From positions 1 to 64,000 of the forward strand of contig CAYNEY010000004.1 in the NCBI GenBank assembly GCA_964396375.1: a stretch of 64,000 bases of DNA, read 5' to 3'. Source of the DNA: FEN-1139 sp964396375. GTDB taxonomy: Bacteria; Myxococcota_A; Polyangia; Polyangiales; Polyangiaceae. Positions within the stretch are counted from its first letter, which is position 1, and each line of letters opens with the position of its first letter. The notes beneath the pieces were generated by a model. It saw only the letters and a program-made list of their open reading frames with translations, had not been told where the DNA came from and did not search any database. Of this stretch, positions 1 through 8,201 are shown piece after piece. The position numbers and the translations under genes were made by a program.

Positions 1-47
1 AGGCCCCCTCCGGGGGCCTTCATCAAACCACCTGCTATGCAGGTGGT
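1..47. terminator. Paired hairpins at the left edge, possible terminator
   Basis: Two perfect inverted repeats lie side by side. Bases 1-8 pair with 12-19 (8-bp GC stem, 3-base loop) and bases 27-35 pair with 39-47 (9-bp stem, 3-base loop). The first looks like a rho-independent terminator stem, but any T-run on the minus strand would lie outside the window. It could end asnS, whose stop is at 176, or a gene to the left. From 48 to 175 I see only a weaker GGGGC/GCCCC hairpin near 75-90 and no gene. Confidence 0.45.
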
Positions 48-175
48 ACCTGATTTTCCCAAGTTGGGGCACCTGCCCCTCTTGACTCGCGCTGCTCGTC
101 AATTCACCCCGTATTCACTTTTACGAATACCCAGAACGACTTTCATCGAGATGTTCCATCTCTGTCAAAGCCGCT

Positions 176-1585
176 CTAAAATGTGGCGTTGCGTGGGGTG
201 CGAGGGAAGGGAATAACGTCGCGCACGTTGGGCATCCCTGTCGCGTAGCAGAGCGCGCGCTCGAGACCGAGGCCGAACCCCGCGTGCGGCACCGTTCCGT
301 AGCGACGCAGATCGCGATACCAGCCGTAGGTGGACTTGGAGATGCCAAGGCTGTCGAGTCTCTGGTCGAGGACTGAGAGCCTCTCCTCACGCTGTGCCCC
401 ACCGATGATTTCCCCCACGCCCGGGACCAGCACATCCATGGCGGCTACGGTGCGGCCGTCGTCGTTCAGGCGCATGTAGAAGGCCTTGATGTCCTTCGGG
501 TAGTTGGTGAGGATAACCGGGCGTTTCAGCAGCTTTTCGGTCAGAAAGCGTTCGTGCTCACTCGAAAGATCGACACCCCAGGCCACATGATGTTCAAAGC
601 GTTGTCCCTGGCTTACCGCGCGTTCGAGGAGTCTCACTGCTTCGGCGTAATCGAGGCGCTCGAAGCGTTCTGCGGTAACTCGAGTGAGACGTGCCACACA
701 GTCGGGGTCGACGTGTTCACGGAAGAAGTCGAGCTCGTGTGCGCAGTCGCTGAGCAGTCTGCGGAACACGGTGCGGAGGAAGTCCTCGGCGAGTTCAGCG
801 TCGTCCTCCAGGGTCGCGAAGGCAATCTCCGGCTCGACCATCCAGAATTCGGCGAGGTGTCGGCTGGTGTTGGAGTTTTCGGCTCGAAATGTTGGACCGA
901 AGGTGTAGACACGTGAGAGCGCAGTACAATAGGTCTCGAGTTCGAGCTGTCCGGATACCGTGAGGAAGGTCTCGCGTCCGAAGAAATCCTGATCGAAGTC
1001 GACGAGACCTTCTGAAGTCCGCGGTGGATTGGCGAGATCCAGGGTGGATACGCGGAACAGAGCGCCGGCCCCCTCGCAGTCACTGGCGGTGATGATGGGC
1101 GTGTGGACCCAGATGAAGCCGTGCTGTGCGAAATAGTCGTGGATGCTTCGGCAGAGGGTCGAGCGTACCCGCGCCATCGCTCCGAAAGTGGCGGTTCGTG
1201 GTCGAAGGTGGGCCTGCTCGCGCAGGTATTCGAAAGAGTGGCGCTTCGGCTGGATCGGGTAGCTCTCGGGATCGTCGACCCAACCCAGAACCTCGAGCTT
1301 GTCAGTTGCGAGCTCCACATTCTGGTTTCTCCCCGTGGAACTCACGAGCAGACCTCGGGCCATCACGGAGCAGCCGGAGCTGAGGGCGAGCACCTCAGAC
1401 GCGTAGTTTGGGAGCGAACTCGGAACCACGAGCTGCAGAGTTTCGTGGCACGAGCCATCGAAGATCTGCAAAAATGACACACCTGCCTTCGAGTCTCGGC
1501 GCGTCCGCACCCAACCGCAGACGGTGACCTCTGCGCCAACGCGTGAGGGATCCCGGGTGAGGGTGACGATGGGGGGGTGTTTCAT
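176..1585 (-). CDS. asnS: Asparagine--tRNA ligase
   Basis: Class IIb aminoacyl-tRNA synthetase that charges tRNA-Asn in the cytosol. The 469 residues match the usual bacterial AsnRS length of about 465. An N-terminal OB-fold anticodon-binding domain (about 15-105) holds VCGWVRTRRDSK. Class II motif 2 is PTFRAENSNTSRHLAEFW at about 231-248, and motif 3 is GFGLGLER near the C-terminus. The reading frame stays open for 84 codons upstream, but homology begins at the ATG at 1585, so I chose that start. About 180 bases separate it from the divergent ABM-domain gene. Confidence 0.96.
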   Translation of the reverse strand: MKHPPIVTLTRDPSRVGAEVTVCGWVRTRRDSKAGVSFLQIFDGSCHETLQLVVPSSLPNYASEVLALSSGCSVMARGLLVSSTGRNQNVELATDKLEVLGWVDDPESYPIQPKRHSFEYLREQAHLRPRTATFGAMARVRSTLCRSIHDYFAQHGFIWVHTPIITASDCEGAGALFRVSTLDLANPPRTSEGLVDFDQDFFGRETFLTVSGQLELETYCTALSRVYTFGPTFRAENSNTSRHLAEFWMVEPEIAFATLEDDAELAEDFLRTVFRRLLSDCAHELDFFREHVDPDCVARLTRVTAERFERLDYAEAVRLLERAVSQGQRFEHHVAWGVDLSSEHERFLTEKLLKRPVILTNYPKDIKAFYMRLNDDGRTVAAMDVLVPGVGEIIGGAQREERLSVLDQRLDSLGISKSTYGWYRDLRRYGTVPHAGFGLGLERALCYATGMPNVRDVIPFPRTPRNATF

Positions 1586-1763
1586 GCTGGCCTGGGGATG
1601 CGGATCGTGCCTGTTCGAGCCAATGTCCGGTAGCAAAAATCGACCAGGATGGGTCACTGAATCGTCCCGCCAACCACTCGGCCAGGGTGGGGTGGCATGG
1701 CGTGTTGTCTCCGGGCGTGGACAGGGCGGCGGTCTATCCGCTATGGGAAGAGCGGAGGTTGCC

Positions 1764-2069
1764 ATGCTGGTGATTGTCGTCGAGGTGCGGGTTCTGGAGG
1801 CTGCGCGGCAGGCGTTCGTGGCGGCGACACGGAGCAACGCTGAGGCCAGCCGCCGAGAACCAGAGGTCGTCCAATTCGACCTGTGGGAAAATCCGAATGA
1901 TCGTACCCGGTTCCGATTGCTGGAAGTCTACCGGAGCGAGGCTGGAGCAGCAGAGCACAAGAAGACCGCTCACTACGCTGTCTGGCGCGACACGGTGGCT
2001 GCCATGATGGCAGAACCTCGCACCAGCACCAAGTGGACCTGTGTCGATCATGCGTATCCAGCCGGTTGA
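1764..2069 (+). CDS. ABM-domain (antibiotic biosynthesis monooxygenase-like) protein
   Basis: Small 101-residue dimeric alpha+beta barrel protein of the ABM/YgiN/LsrG type. The pattern fits: an N-terminal strand (MLVIVVEVRV), then SRREPEVVQFDLWEN, RFRLLEVYRS and a histidine-bearing HKKTAHYAVWRD helix. Family members include quinol monooxygenases and the autoinducer-2 phosphate isomerase LsrG, so the substrate cannot be named here. The ATG at 1764 is preceded by a CGGAGG ribosome-binding site; the longer open frame upstream runs into asnS promoter territory. Its stop overlaps the start of the alcohol dehydrogenase, so the two are probably translationally coupled and may act on the same small carbonyl or quinone metabolite. 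Confidence 0.85.
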   Translation: MLVIVVEVRVLEAARQAFVAATRSNAEASRREPEVVQFDLWENPNDRTRFRLLEVYRSEAGAAEHKKTAHYAVWRDTVAAMMAEPRTSTKWTCVDHAYPAG

Positions 2070-3222
2070 GCGTTTCGAGATCACCACGCCGCCACGTGTC
2101 GTGATCGGCGAAGGGGCGGTGGAGCGGCTCGGGGAGCTTGTCTCCTCGCTGGGGCGGCGTGTGCTCTTGGTGACGGGGAGTCATCCCGAGCGTGTTCAGG
2201 ACCACATCAACGCGCTTCTGCGCCAGGGATTCTCGGTCGAGACACTCTCGATCGCCCACGAGCCAACCCTTGAAGACATCGAGCAGGGCTTGTTTTTTGC
2301 TCGCGAGACCGCGCGTGACCTTGTGGTATCGATGGGAGGTGGGAGCGTGCTCGACGCCGGAAAGGCGATCGCCGGACTGGTCGCCCATGCCGGTGAGGTT
2401 CTTGATACCCTGGAGGTGGTGGGCAGCGGACAGACGCTCCATAGGGCGGGAATACCCTTCGTGGCTGTTCCCACGACGGCTGGCACTGGCGCCGAAGTGA
2501 CACAGAATGCTGTAATCGAGGTGACTGCTCGGCGGCTCAAGGTGAGCCTGCGGAGCCCATGGCTCCTGGCACGGTTGGTGATTGTCGATCCCCGGTTGAG
2601 CCTCGGTCTTCCCTTGGCGGTGACCCGCGCGTCCGGCTTCGATGCGCTGACTCAGCTCGTGGAGGCCTTCGTGTCGAGAAGAGGGAACGCGTACACTGAT
2701 GGCCTGGCACGCGACGGACTTGTGCGCGCGGCACGCCACCTGCCTCGAGTCTGCACCGAACCCAACAATCTCGTATCCCGCGGTGAGATGGCCTACGCGA
2801 GTCTGCTGTCGGGCTTGTGCCTGGCCAACGCCAAGTTGGGTGCAGTGCATGGACTTGCAGGTCCGCTTGGGGGCATGTTCAGGGCACCGCACGGGGCGCT
2901 GTGCGCTGCGCTGCTGGCACCGATCATGCGCGCCAATCTCGAGGCACTCCGAGCCGAGCCAGAGCCTGGACGTGGGCTCGATCGCTTGACCGAGTTTGCA
3001 TCCCTCGTGCTCGACGACAGAACGGCGAGCGCGGAGGACGGAGTGGTCTGGCTCGAGGCGTTGACGCGCCAACTCGAGGTGGAATCACTCTCGGCTCTCG
3101 GTGTTGGCTCAGACTCGTTCGGTGCGATCGTGGAGAGGTCGCTCGGTTCGAGCAGCATGCAGGGCAATCCCGTGGTGCTCGAACCGGCTCGGCTCGCAGG
3201 GGCTCTCCGTGAGGCCCTCTAG
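2050..3222 (+). CDS. Iron-type (group III) alcohol dehydrogenase family protein
   Basis: NAD(P)-dependent oxidoreductase of the Fe-ADH/maleylacetate reductase superfamily, 390 residues. The dinucleotide site MGGGSVLDAGKAIAG and VPTTAGTGAEVTQ are clear. The metal region reads DALTQLVEAF, then HGLAGPLGGMFRAPHG. Relative to the classic FucO pattern (DALTH..., HGMAHPLG...PHG), one ligand histidine is Gln and a second conserved histidine is Gly. I recall a subfamily with this DALTQ form, so this is probably subfamily character rather than decay. I took ATG 2050; an in-frame GTG at 2041 is the alternative. It overlaps the ABM gene by 20 bases. Confidence 0.88.
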   Translation: MRIQPVERFEITTPPRVVIGEGAVERLGELVSSLGRRVLLVTGSHPERVQDHINALLRQGFSVETLSIAHEPTLEDIEQGLFFARETARDLVVSMGGGSVLDAGKAIAGLVAHAGEVLDTLEVVGSGQTLHRAGIPFVAVPTTAGTGAEVTQNAVIEVTARRLKVSLRSPWLLARLVIVDPRLSLGLPLAVTRASGFDALTQLVEAFVSRRGNAYTDGLARDGLVRAARHLPRVCTEPNNLVSRGEMAYASLLSGLCLANAKLGAVHGLAGPLGGMFRAPHGALCAALLAPIMRANLEALRAEPEPGRGLDRLTEFASLVLDDRTASAEDGVVWLEALTRQLEVESLSALGVGSDSFGAIVERSLGSSSMQGNPVVLEPARLAGALREAL

Positions 3223-4406
3223 CCGTGCGCGCCGCCTGGGTGGCCCGGATGGTGCGATGTCGCATGGTCGTCGAGGGCCACGGGATGTCCGGGCCACGGC
3301 GTGGTCTCACCGGGCACGGGCTGGTACCCACATCCCGGATCCTCGGCGAAGATTGAGCCGAGATTCGCGTAGGCACGCGCCCGCGAGCCACCGCACACGT
3401 ACCGGAAGCGGCAACGACCGCAGCGTCCGCGGAGTCTCTCCATGTCGCGCAGCGCCTGAAGGTCGGGGTGGTGGCGGTAGATATCGACCAGTGACTGGTC
3501 ACGGACATTGCCGAGGGTTGGAACTGGGAGGAACCCTGCAGGGGTTACCTCGCCGATCCGATTGACGAAGATGACACCATTCCCGTCGTGGATCCCGAAA
3601 CCCAAGCGTCCCGCGCTCGCCAGAAGCGCGACCTCGGTGGCTCCCTCTCGCATGCGTCGCTCGATCAGATAGCGTCGGTAGTGAGGTGCCTCCACAGTGC
3701 TGATGTGGAAGGGAGCGTCGGCTCCGTGCTCGTAGATCCAGTCGAAGGTGCGCTCGGCATCGGAGGCGTCGGGTGCGGTGAGCTCTGCACCACGACCGGT
3801 GGCGACCAAGAAGAAGAGAGTGAAGCGCTTCACCGCCGAGAAACCCTGAAGCAAAGCGAAAAGCGCGTCCAGATGACCAAAGGTCTCCTTGGTGCAGGTG
3901 GTGTTGATCTGGACTTTGAGTCCGTACTGCTCTGCCCAACGGAGTGCGTTCATCGAGTGGGCGAAGGTGCCGGGCACTCCCCGAAACCCGTCGTGGATCT
4001 CGGCGTTGGGCCCGTCGAGACTGATCCCGAGCGCGGTGACTCCGAGCTCGCGAAAAGCTGCCACGTGCCCCTCGGTCAAGCTGGGAGTGGTGCTCGGTGT
4101 GACCGCAACCGGGATGTGACGGGAACGCGCCGCGGCGACCAGCTCAAAGAGATCGGGGCGCTCCAGCGGATCGCCGCCAGTCAGGACTAACATGCTCCCG
4201 AGTTCGGCGATCGCATCGAGTAGAGGAAGCGCTTCGTGGTAGGTAAGCTCCTCGGGATCTCGGTTGGGGATCGCCTCGGCGCGACAGTGGCGGCACTTGA
4301 GACTGCAGGCGCTGGTGGTTTCCCAGTAGACATTGCGGGGGGCCTTCGGGAAGCGATACCTGGGGAGGTCGTGCGGAGTTGCCATGAGGTCGTGCGGAGT
4401 TGCCAT
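3219..4406 (-). CDS. Radical SAM/SPASM domain protein (NirJ/AhbD-like)
   Basis: About 395 residues. The radical SAM cluster motif CSLKCRHC follows the N-terminal RFPKAPRNVYWETT. LTGGDPLERPDLFEL is the GGDP SAM-binding region. A C-terminal SPASM-type cysteine set (CGRCRFRYVCGG and DPGCGY) should bind extra Fe-S clusters. The overall pattern resembles the NirJ/AhbC/AhbD heme-maturation and peptide-modifying enzymes and the TIGR04053 family; no precursor peptide is evident nearby. The start lies inside a tandem 21-base repeat that offers ATGs at 4406 and 4385 and a TTG at 4418, and no good Shine-Dalgarno settles it. The stop overlaps the convergent dehydrogenase stop in a shared CTAG. The hemerythrin gene diverges from it. 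Confidence 0.88.
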   Translation of the reverse strand: MATPHDLMATPHDLPRYRFPKAPRNVYWETTSACSLKCRHCRAEAIPNRDPEELTYHEALPLLDAIAELGSMLVLTGGDPLERPDLFELVAAARSRHIPVAVTPSTTPSLTEGHVAAFRELGVTALGISLDGPNAEIHDGFRGVPGTFAHSMNALRWAEQYGLKVQINTTCTKETFGHLDALFALLQGFSAVKRFTLFFLVATGRGAELTAPDASDAERTFDWIYEHGADAPFHISTVEAPHYRRYLIERRMREGATEVALLASAGRLGFGIHDGNGVIFVNRIGEVTPAGFLPVPTLGNVRDQSLVDIYRHHPDLQALRDMERLRGRCGRCRFRYVCGGSRARAYANLGSIFAEDPGCGYQPVPGETTPWPGHPVALDDHATSHHPGHPGGAHG

Positions 4407-4428
4407 GAGGTCGTGCAAAGTTGCCCAT
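4365..4428. repeat. Three tandem copies of a 21-base unit at the radical SAM gene start
   Basis: Units at 4365-4385 and 4386-4406 are identical. The third, 4407-4428, differs at two bases and carries one extra C. On the minus strand each copy begins with ATG and encodes MATPHDL. The extra base puts the outermost ATG (4428) out of frame with the gene, so only the two inner copies can start it. Confidence 0.93.
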
Positions 4429-4598
4429 GCAGTCTAGCGGGAGTTCGTCGCCGAAGCTTGGCCGAACACTCGGGTGAGGAGCCTGTCGGCTTGTGCCCCC
4501 AGCGGCGCCCCTGCTGCGTCGTACACCCGGAGCCGCTCGCGACCTCACCGGTGCAAATCCATGCAAAGGTGGGTATCCTCCCGTCCCGGAGAGTCACA

Positions 4599-5042
4599 AT
4601 GAAGAGTGGTGCCTACGATGTCTTGAGCGAGCATCAAGAGATTCGACGTCTGGTCGATCGGCTCGAGAATCTTGCCGAGATGGGCGGTCGCGACACAAGG
4701 GAGTGGCTGAGCGAGGTGCGCCCCGTCGTCGAGGAGCTCGCGGCCGGCATCGTGCCTCACTTCGCTGGTGAGGAGGCGCAGTTTTTCCATGATGTCAAGC
4801 AGCGGCTTCCACAGCACAAGGAGACTGTAGACGCGCTGATCACGCAGCACGAAACCCTGGGGCAGGATTTCGTGTCCCTGCGTCGGATGCTGCTCGATTC
4901 TGTGGTCACCCAGGATCCTCACTCGATTCAGCGCTTCGCTGACCGCATGTACGAGATCCTCGAGATCCTGAGACAGCACGAGGAGCAGGAGAACGAGCTG
5001 ATGCTCCTCGCTTACTGGCAGGATCTTGGTGAAGAGGACTGA
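4599..5042 (+). CDS. Hemerythrin-like (HHE) domain protein
   Basis: A 147-residue four-helix protein that should bind a non-heme diiron centre for O2, NO or redox sensing or storage. Candidate ligands appear in order as SEHQEIRRLVDRLE, VPHFAGEEAQFF, ITQHETLGQDF and LRQHEEQENELM, which matches the HHE pattern of His and Glu on four helices. I used the ATG at 4599, just before homology begins; an open frame extends far upstream without a family match. It diverges from the radical SAM gene across about 190 bases that hold the 21-base repeats. The pairing suggests iron or oxygen-linked metabolism, which is inference. Confidence 0.9.
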   Translation: MKSGAYDVLSEHQEIRRLVDRLENLAEMGGRDTREWLSEVRPVVEELAAGIVPHFAGEEAQFFHDVKQRLPQHKETVDALITQHETLGQDFVSLRRMLLDSVVTQDPHSIQRFADRMYEILEILRQHEEQENELMLLAYWQDLGEED

Positions 5043-5054
5043 GCGAGCTATGCA

Positions 5055-6092
5055 TCACTCGTAATCGTGCCCGGGCGGAGGGGTCGCAAAGCCCCGCGGG
5101 AACGGTTGGGCCCGGTCGCGTCGCCGCAGTTCGTGGTCGTCCCAAATCGGCTCGGGAATGCGCTCGCGGAACACGGCAATCCCAATGACTCCCACGTTGC
5201 GTCCGAGTCCCTTCCGCTCCGCATAGGATTGCGCGACGCTGCCGAACCGGAACCCAGCCACAGTGGTGGTGCTGCGACGGAAGCCGTCGATTTCCAGGCT
5301 TCCGAACGATGGCAAGAGATAGCCCCGCTTCTCAGTGCTTGCGATGGTCCCGTCGAGCACATCGAGGCCATCCACACTCGCAACGACCTCCAGCCGCTCG
5401 CTCCCATGATTACGGAGCCGAATTGAATAGTACTCGCCGTCGCGCCCCACTACGAAGTCCCGCCCGCCGGCCCGGGTACCCGGGAAGGGATGGCCAGACA
5501 TATCGAGTACCTCCACACTGATCATGCCGTCCAGAGCGTCGCTGCGATTGCTCGGAAAATCAAAGCGCACTCGCCCGGAGGCGGCCTCCACGCCGGCCGC
5601 ATCATTGTAGAAGATGCTGAGCAGATCGTCGGGTGACCGATGGGCGCGTTCGAACGACGTGCTCTGGACGTAGCTCGTGCGGTTCTGGCCAAACGAGGTG
5701 CCGAGACCCGGCCGAGAAGGCAATGGACGCGCCACAGATCCTCCCTGCTCTCGAGGGGATGGGCGCATGGCGAGTGGTTCGGCAGATCTTGACGCCTTGG
5801 ACCGAGCCCCTCCGAGAGATCCTAGCTCGTCCCCCTCCTGCTCCCTCGCGAGTTCGGCGGGAGGGTTCGGTGAAGTCGCCGTCTGCTCAGCGAAGGGTGG
5901 AGCCTGGTCCCGTTCCCGATCAGCGCCCGGATCTGCGAAGGCCTGCGGTTCGGCGTGGATGGAGTGGTGATAGGGAGTGGTCGCGCCCGCCCGATCGGCG
6001 CGGTTACTCGAGTGGGTGGGGGTGCACGCCAGCAAACCGAACACAAGAGCAGTGGCAAACACAAAGAGGATGCTGAGGGAACGATGGGTCAT
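5055..6092 (-). CDS. Secreted lipoprotein, unknown function
   Basis: A 345-residue predicted lipoprotein. The signal peptide MTHRSLSILFVFATALVFG ends in an LLAC lipobox with Cys at about 23. Residues 24 to about 150 are low-complexity, charged and Pro/Ala-rich, probably a linker. The remainder (about 155-345) is beta-rich with SIFYNDAAGVEAASGRVRF and VVASVDGLDVLDGT, which I do not recognise. The ATG at 6092 was chosen because it begins the signal peptide; 11 more codons are open upstream. The first codons and upstream bases resemble those of the GH9 lipoprotein start. It converges on the hemerythrin gene, with 12 bases between the stops. Confidence 0.75.
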   Translation of the reverse strand: MTHRSLSILFVFATALVFGLLACTPTHSSNRADRAGATTPYHHSIHAEPQAFADPGADRERDQAPPFAEQTATSPNPPAELAREQEGDELGSLGGARSKASRSAEPLAMRPSPREQGGSVARPLPSRPGLGTSFGQNRTSYVQSTSFERAHRSPDDLLSIFYNDAAGVEAASGRVRFDFPSNRSDALDGMISVEVLDMSGHPFPGTRAGGRDFVVGRDGEYYSIRLRNHGSERLEVVASVDGLDVLDGTIASTEKRGYLLPSFGSLEIDGFRRSTTTVAGFRFGSVAQSYAERKGLGRNVGVIGIAVFRERIPEPIWDDHELRRRDRAQPFPRGFATPPPGHDYE

Positions 6093-6154
6093 GATGGCCT
6101 CCAAGTGGACGGACATCACTACCAACGCCGTATCGCGTTGTGCCTTACACCCCT

Positions 6155-7024
6155 CTAGGGTGCTTGTGTGACGAGGATCGAGCCCAAATCCAGTGTCACG
6201 CGACGGGGCTGAGTGGACAGGTGGAAGCCGACGCCCAGCGCTTTGGCTACGCAGTGCACGACCAGCTCTGTTGCCGGAATCACGTGGCGCCCGGCCAAAT
6301 AGCGCACCTCACCGGTTCCCGTGCCGAGTGTCATCTCGAAGCGTAGGCTCTGTCTGGGTTCACCCAGAATTCGGATGTTGGCAGTAGCCTCCACGTCACC
6401 GGCGACCAGCCAGCGTAAGCCGTGGCTCAGAAGACCAACGAAGGCATTCGGTTGCGTGAGACAGTCGATTTCAGGGGGGAGAGGTTCCACCGTCAGGCGC
6501 ACGAAGCCGCGCACGCGATGGCTTCCAGGCTGTACGGTCCGGAGGGCTTCAGCAACGAGTTCGCTGCACCCCAGCACCACCGGTGATTTGTGGCCTACGT
6601 CGCCCAAGAGCCCGAGCAGTTCCACCAAGCACTCGAGATCACGGACGACTGTGGTTGTCACTTGTTCGAGTTGCAGTCGGCTCGCCGCATTGACCTCCCG
6701 TTTCTCTGCGGCACGCAGGGCATCGAGGAGCGTGGACAGTGCGGGACGAGCATGCTGACGAAGTGAGTCAAGCGCAGTGTCGCTGTCAGGAAGGCGCGCG
6801 ACGAGCAGCTTGCCGAGCTCGGCGAGCGCACCCTCGAGCTGTGGCAGCGAGGCAATCACATCGGGGAGTACCCCTGCCAACGGGCGGGGCCCGACCTTGA
6901 TCGAGGAGAGGAGCTGCTCCAGGTTGAGGAGTCCCCCCACGGTATCCCGCAGTTTCCCCAACTCTCGAGCGATACGCAGCCGCTCAGGATTCGGGACGGA
7001 CGAAGGGGGACGTGAGTCGGACAT
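6155..7024 (-). CDS. Hypothetical protein, weakly histidine-kinase-like
   Basis: A 289-residue soluble protein I do not recognise with confidence. The first 170 residues are helical and Leu/Arg-rich. The C-terminal third (LTQPNAFVGLLSHGLRWL, then alternating strands and FHLSTQPRRVTLDLGSI) recalls the fold of a sensor-kinase ATPase domain. I see no clear N, G1 or G2 box and no H-box with a following E/D, so kinase activity is doubtful. The ATG at 7024 follows the ndk stop by 31 bases on the same strand, so ndk and this gene may be co-transcribed. A degenerate kinase or histidine-phosphotransfer-like scaffold is possible but unproved. Confidence 0.55.
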   Translation of the reverse strand: MSDSRPPSSVPNPERLRIARELGKLRDTVGGLLNLEQLLSSIKVGPRPLAGVLPDVIASLPQLEGALAELGKLLVARLPDSDTALDSLRQHARPALSTLLDALRAAEKREVNAASRLQLEQVTTTVVRDLECLVELLGLLGDVGHKSPVVLGCSELVAEALRTVQPGSHRVRGFVRLTVEPLPPEIDCLTQPNAFVGLLSHGLRWLVAGDVEATANIRILGEPRQSLRFEMTLGTGTGEVRYLAGRHVIPATELVVHCVAKALGVGFHLSTQPRRVTLDLGSILVTQAP

Positions 7025-7055
7025 GAGGGTCGGACGGGCGAGCGTGGGGATCGAG

Positions 7056-7475
7056 TCAGGAGAAATCGCACTCCGCGAAGAAGTAGGCACACTCAATACG
7101 ACCGTTCTCTGGCGAATCCGAGCCATGCACCGCGTTTTCGGTGACACTGGAACCGAAGAGCTGGCGGATCGTACCCTGAGCCGCCTTCCCCGGATCGGTT
7201 GCCCCTATCACCTCCCGCAGCTTCACCACCGCGTTCTCGCGGGCGAGCGCCAGAACCACGATGGAACTCCGGGTCATGAAGTCGACAAGAGAGGGGAAGA
7301 AGGGACGTTCGCGGTGCACAGCGTAGAAACCCTCGGCTGCGGCGCGTGAGAGTTGGAGCTGGCGCATCCCAAGGATCTGGAATCCCTCGTCGAGGAGCCG
7401 ATTGAGGATCGCTCCCTGATGACGGTCCTCACAGGCGTTGGGCTTGATGATGCAGAGAGTTCGTTCCACTGTCAT
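7056..7475 (-). CDS. ndk: Nucleoside diphosphate kinase
   Basis: Cytosolic enzyme that moves the gamma phosphate of ATP to other nucleoside diphosphates through a phospho-histidine. At 139 residues it has normal length. Family landmarks are ERTLCIIKPNAC at the N-terminus, GATDPGKAAQGTIR, and the active-site segment NAVHGSDSPENG in which His is the phosphorylated residue. The ATG at 7475 gives the standard N-terminus. It lies upstream of, and on the same strand as, the 289-residue hypothetical gene. Confidence 0.97.
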   Translation of the reverse strand: MTVERTLCIIKPNACEDRHQGAILNRLLDEGFQILGMRQLQLSRAAAEGFYAVHRERPFFPSLVDFMTRSSIVVLALARENAVVKLREVIGATDPGKAAQGTIRQLFGSSVTENAVHGSDSPENGRIECAYFFAECDFS

Positions 7476-7645
7476 AAGTTCGTCCTAGTCGGCACCTGTG
7501 TGGCGCTTAGTACCCGGAATTGCCAGCACTTTTTTGGATCGTCGACTCAAGTACGGGATTTTCTATCGACTGCCTGGTCGGGTTGATTGGCCGGGCTAGG
7601 CAAGGGGGATGACGGTCGCAATCACCCTCGTGTACCTTCCCCAAC

Positions 7646-8164
7646 ATGCCCAATCCTACCGCAACGCTCAGCACCACTCTCGGCGACATCGACATCGAAC
7701 TCTTCCTCGACAAGATGCCGAAGACGGCCGGAAACTTCCTCGAGTTGGCCGAGTCAGGCTTCTACGATGGTCTGCACTTCCACCGGGTAATAAACGGCTT
7801 CATGATCCAGTTCGGCTGTCCCAATAGCCGCGATCCCAAGAGTTCTCGCGCCGGAACCGGCAACGCTCCCAAGGGCTGCATCGAGGACGAGCACCCCGCA
7901 GATGCAAAATTCTCGAATGAACCGGGGACTCTGTCCATGGCGAATACGGGGCGTCCCAACAGCGGCAGCTCCCAATTCTTCATCAACACGGCGCACAACG
8001 CCTACCTTGACTGGTTCACTCCCGGACCTTCCAAGCACCCGGTGTTCGGTCGGGTGATCGCGGGAATGGATGTGCTCCGCAAGATTGAGACCACCCAGAC
8101 GGATGGTTCCGATCGGCCGCTTGTGCCGGTGCAGATGATCAAGGTCACCGTCAAGCGAGACTAG
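7646..8164 (+). CDS. ppiB: Cyclophilin-type peptidyl-prolyl cis-trans isomerase
   Basis: Folding catalyst of 172 residues with no signal peptide, so cytosolic. The cyclophilin core is unmistakable: MPKTAGNFLELAESGFYDG, the catalytic stretch FHRVINGFMIQFG with the essential Arg, GTLSMANTGRPNSGSSQFF, and HPVFGRVIAGMDVL near the C-terminus. The YLDWFTPGPSKH loop is slightly expanded compared with E. coli PpiB. The start ATG at 7646 fits the family. It diverges from ndk across about 170 bases. Confidence 0.95.
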   Translation: MPNPTATLSTTLGDIDIELFLDKMPKTAGNFLELAESGFYDGLHFHRVINGFMIQFGCPNSRDPKSSRAGTGNAPKGCIEDEHPADAKFSNEPGTLSMANTGRPNSGSSQFFINTAHNAYLDWFTPGPSKHPVFGRVIAGMDVLRKIETTQTDGSDRPLVPVQMIKVTVKRD

Positions 8165-8201
8165 GCATGTTGCCGCGAGAAGCCGCCCGGGGTCGTGCCA
8201 G

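Noticed and set aside
1741..3072. 443-codon open frame on the minus strand opposite the alcohol dehydrogenase
   Set aside because: Its translation is Arg/His/Gln-rich with no domain, and it lies entirely over a convincing gene; a GC-rich antisense shadow.
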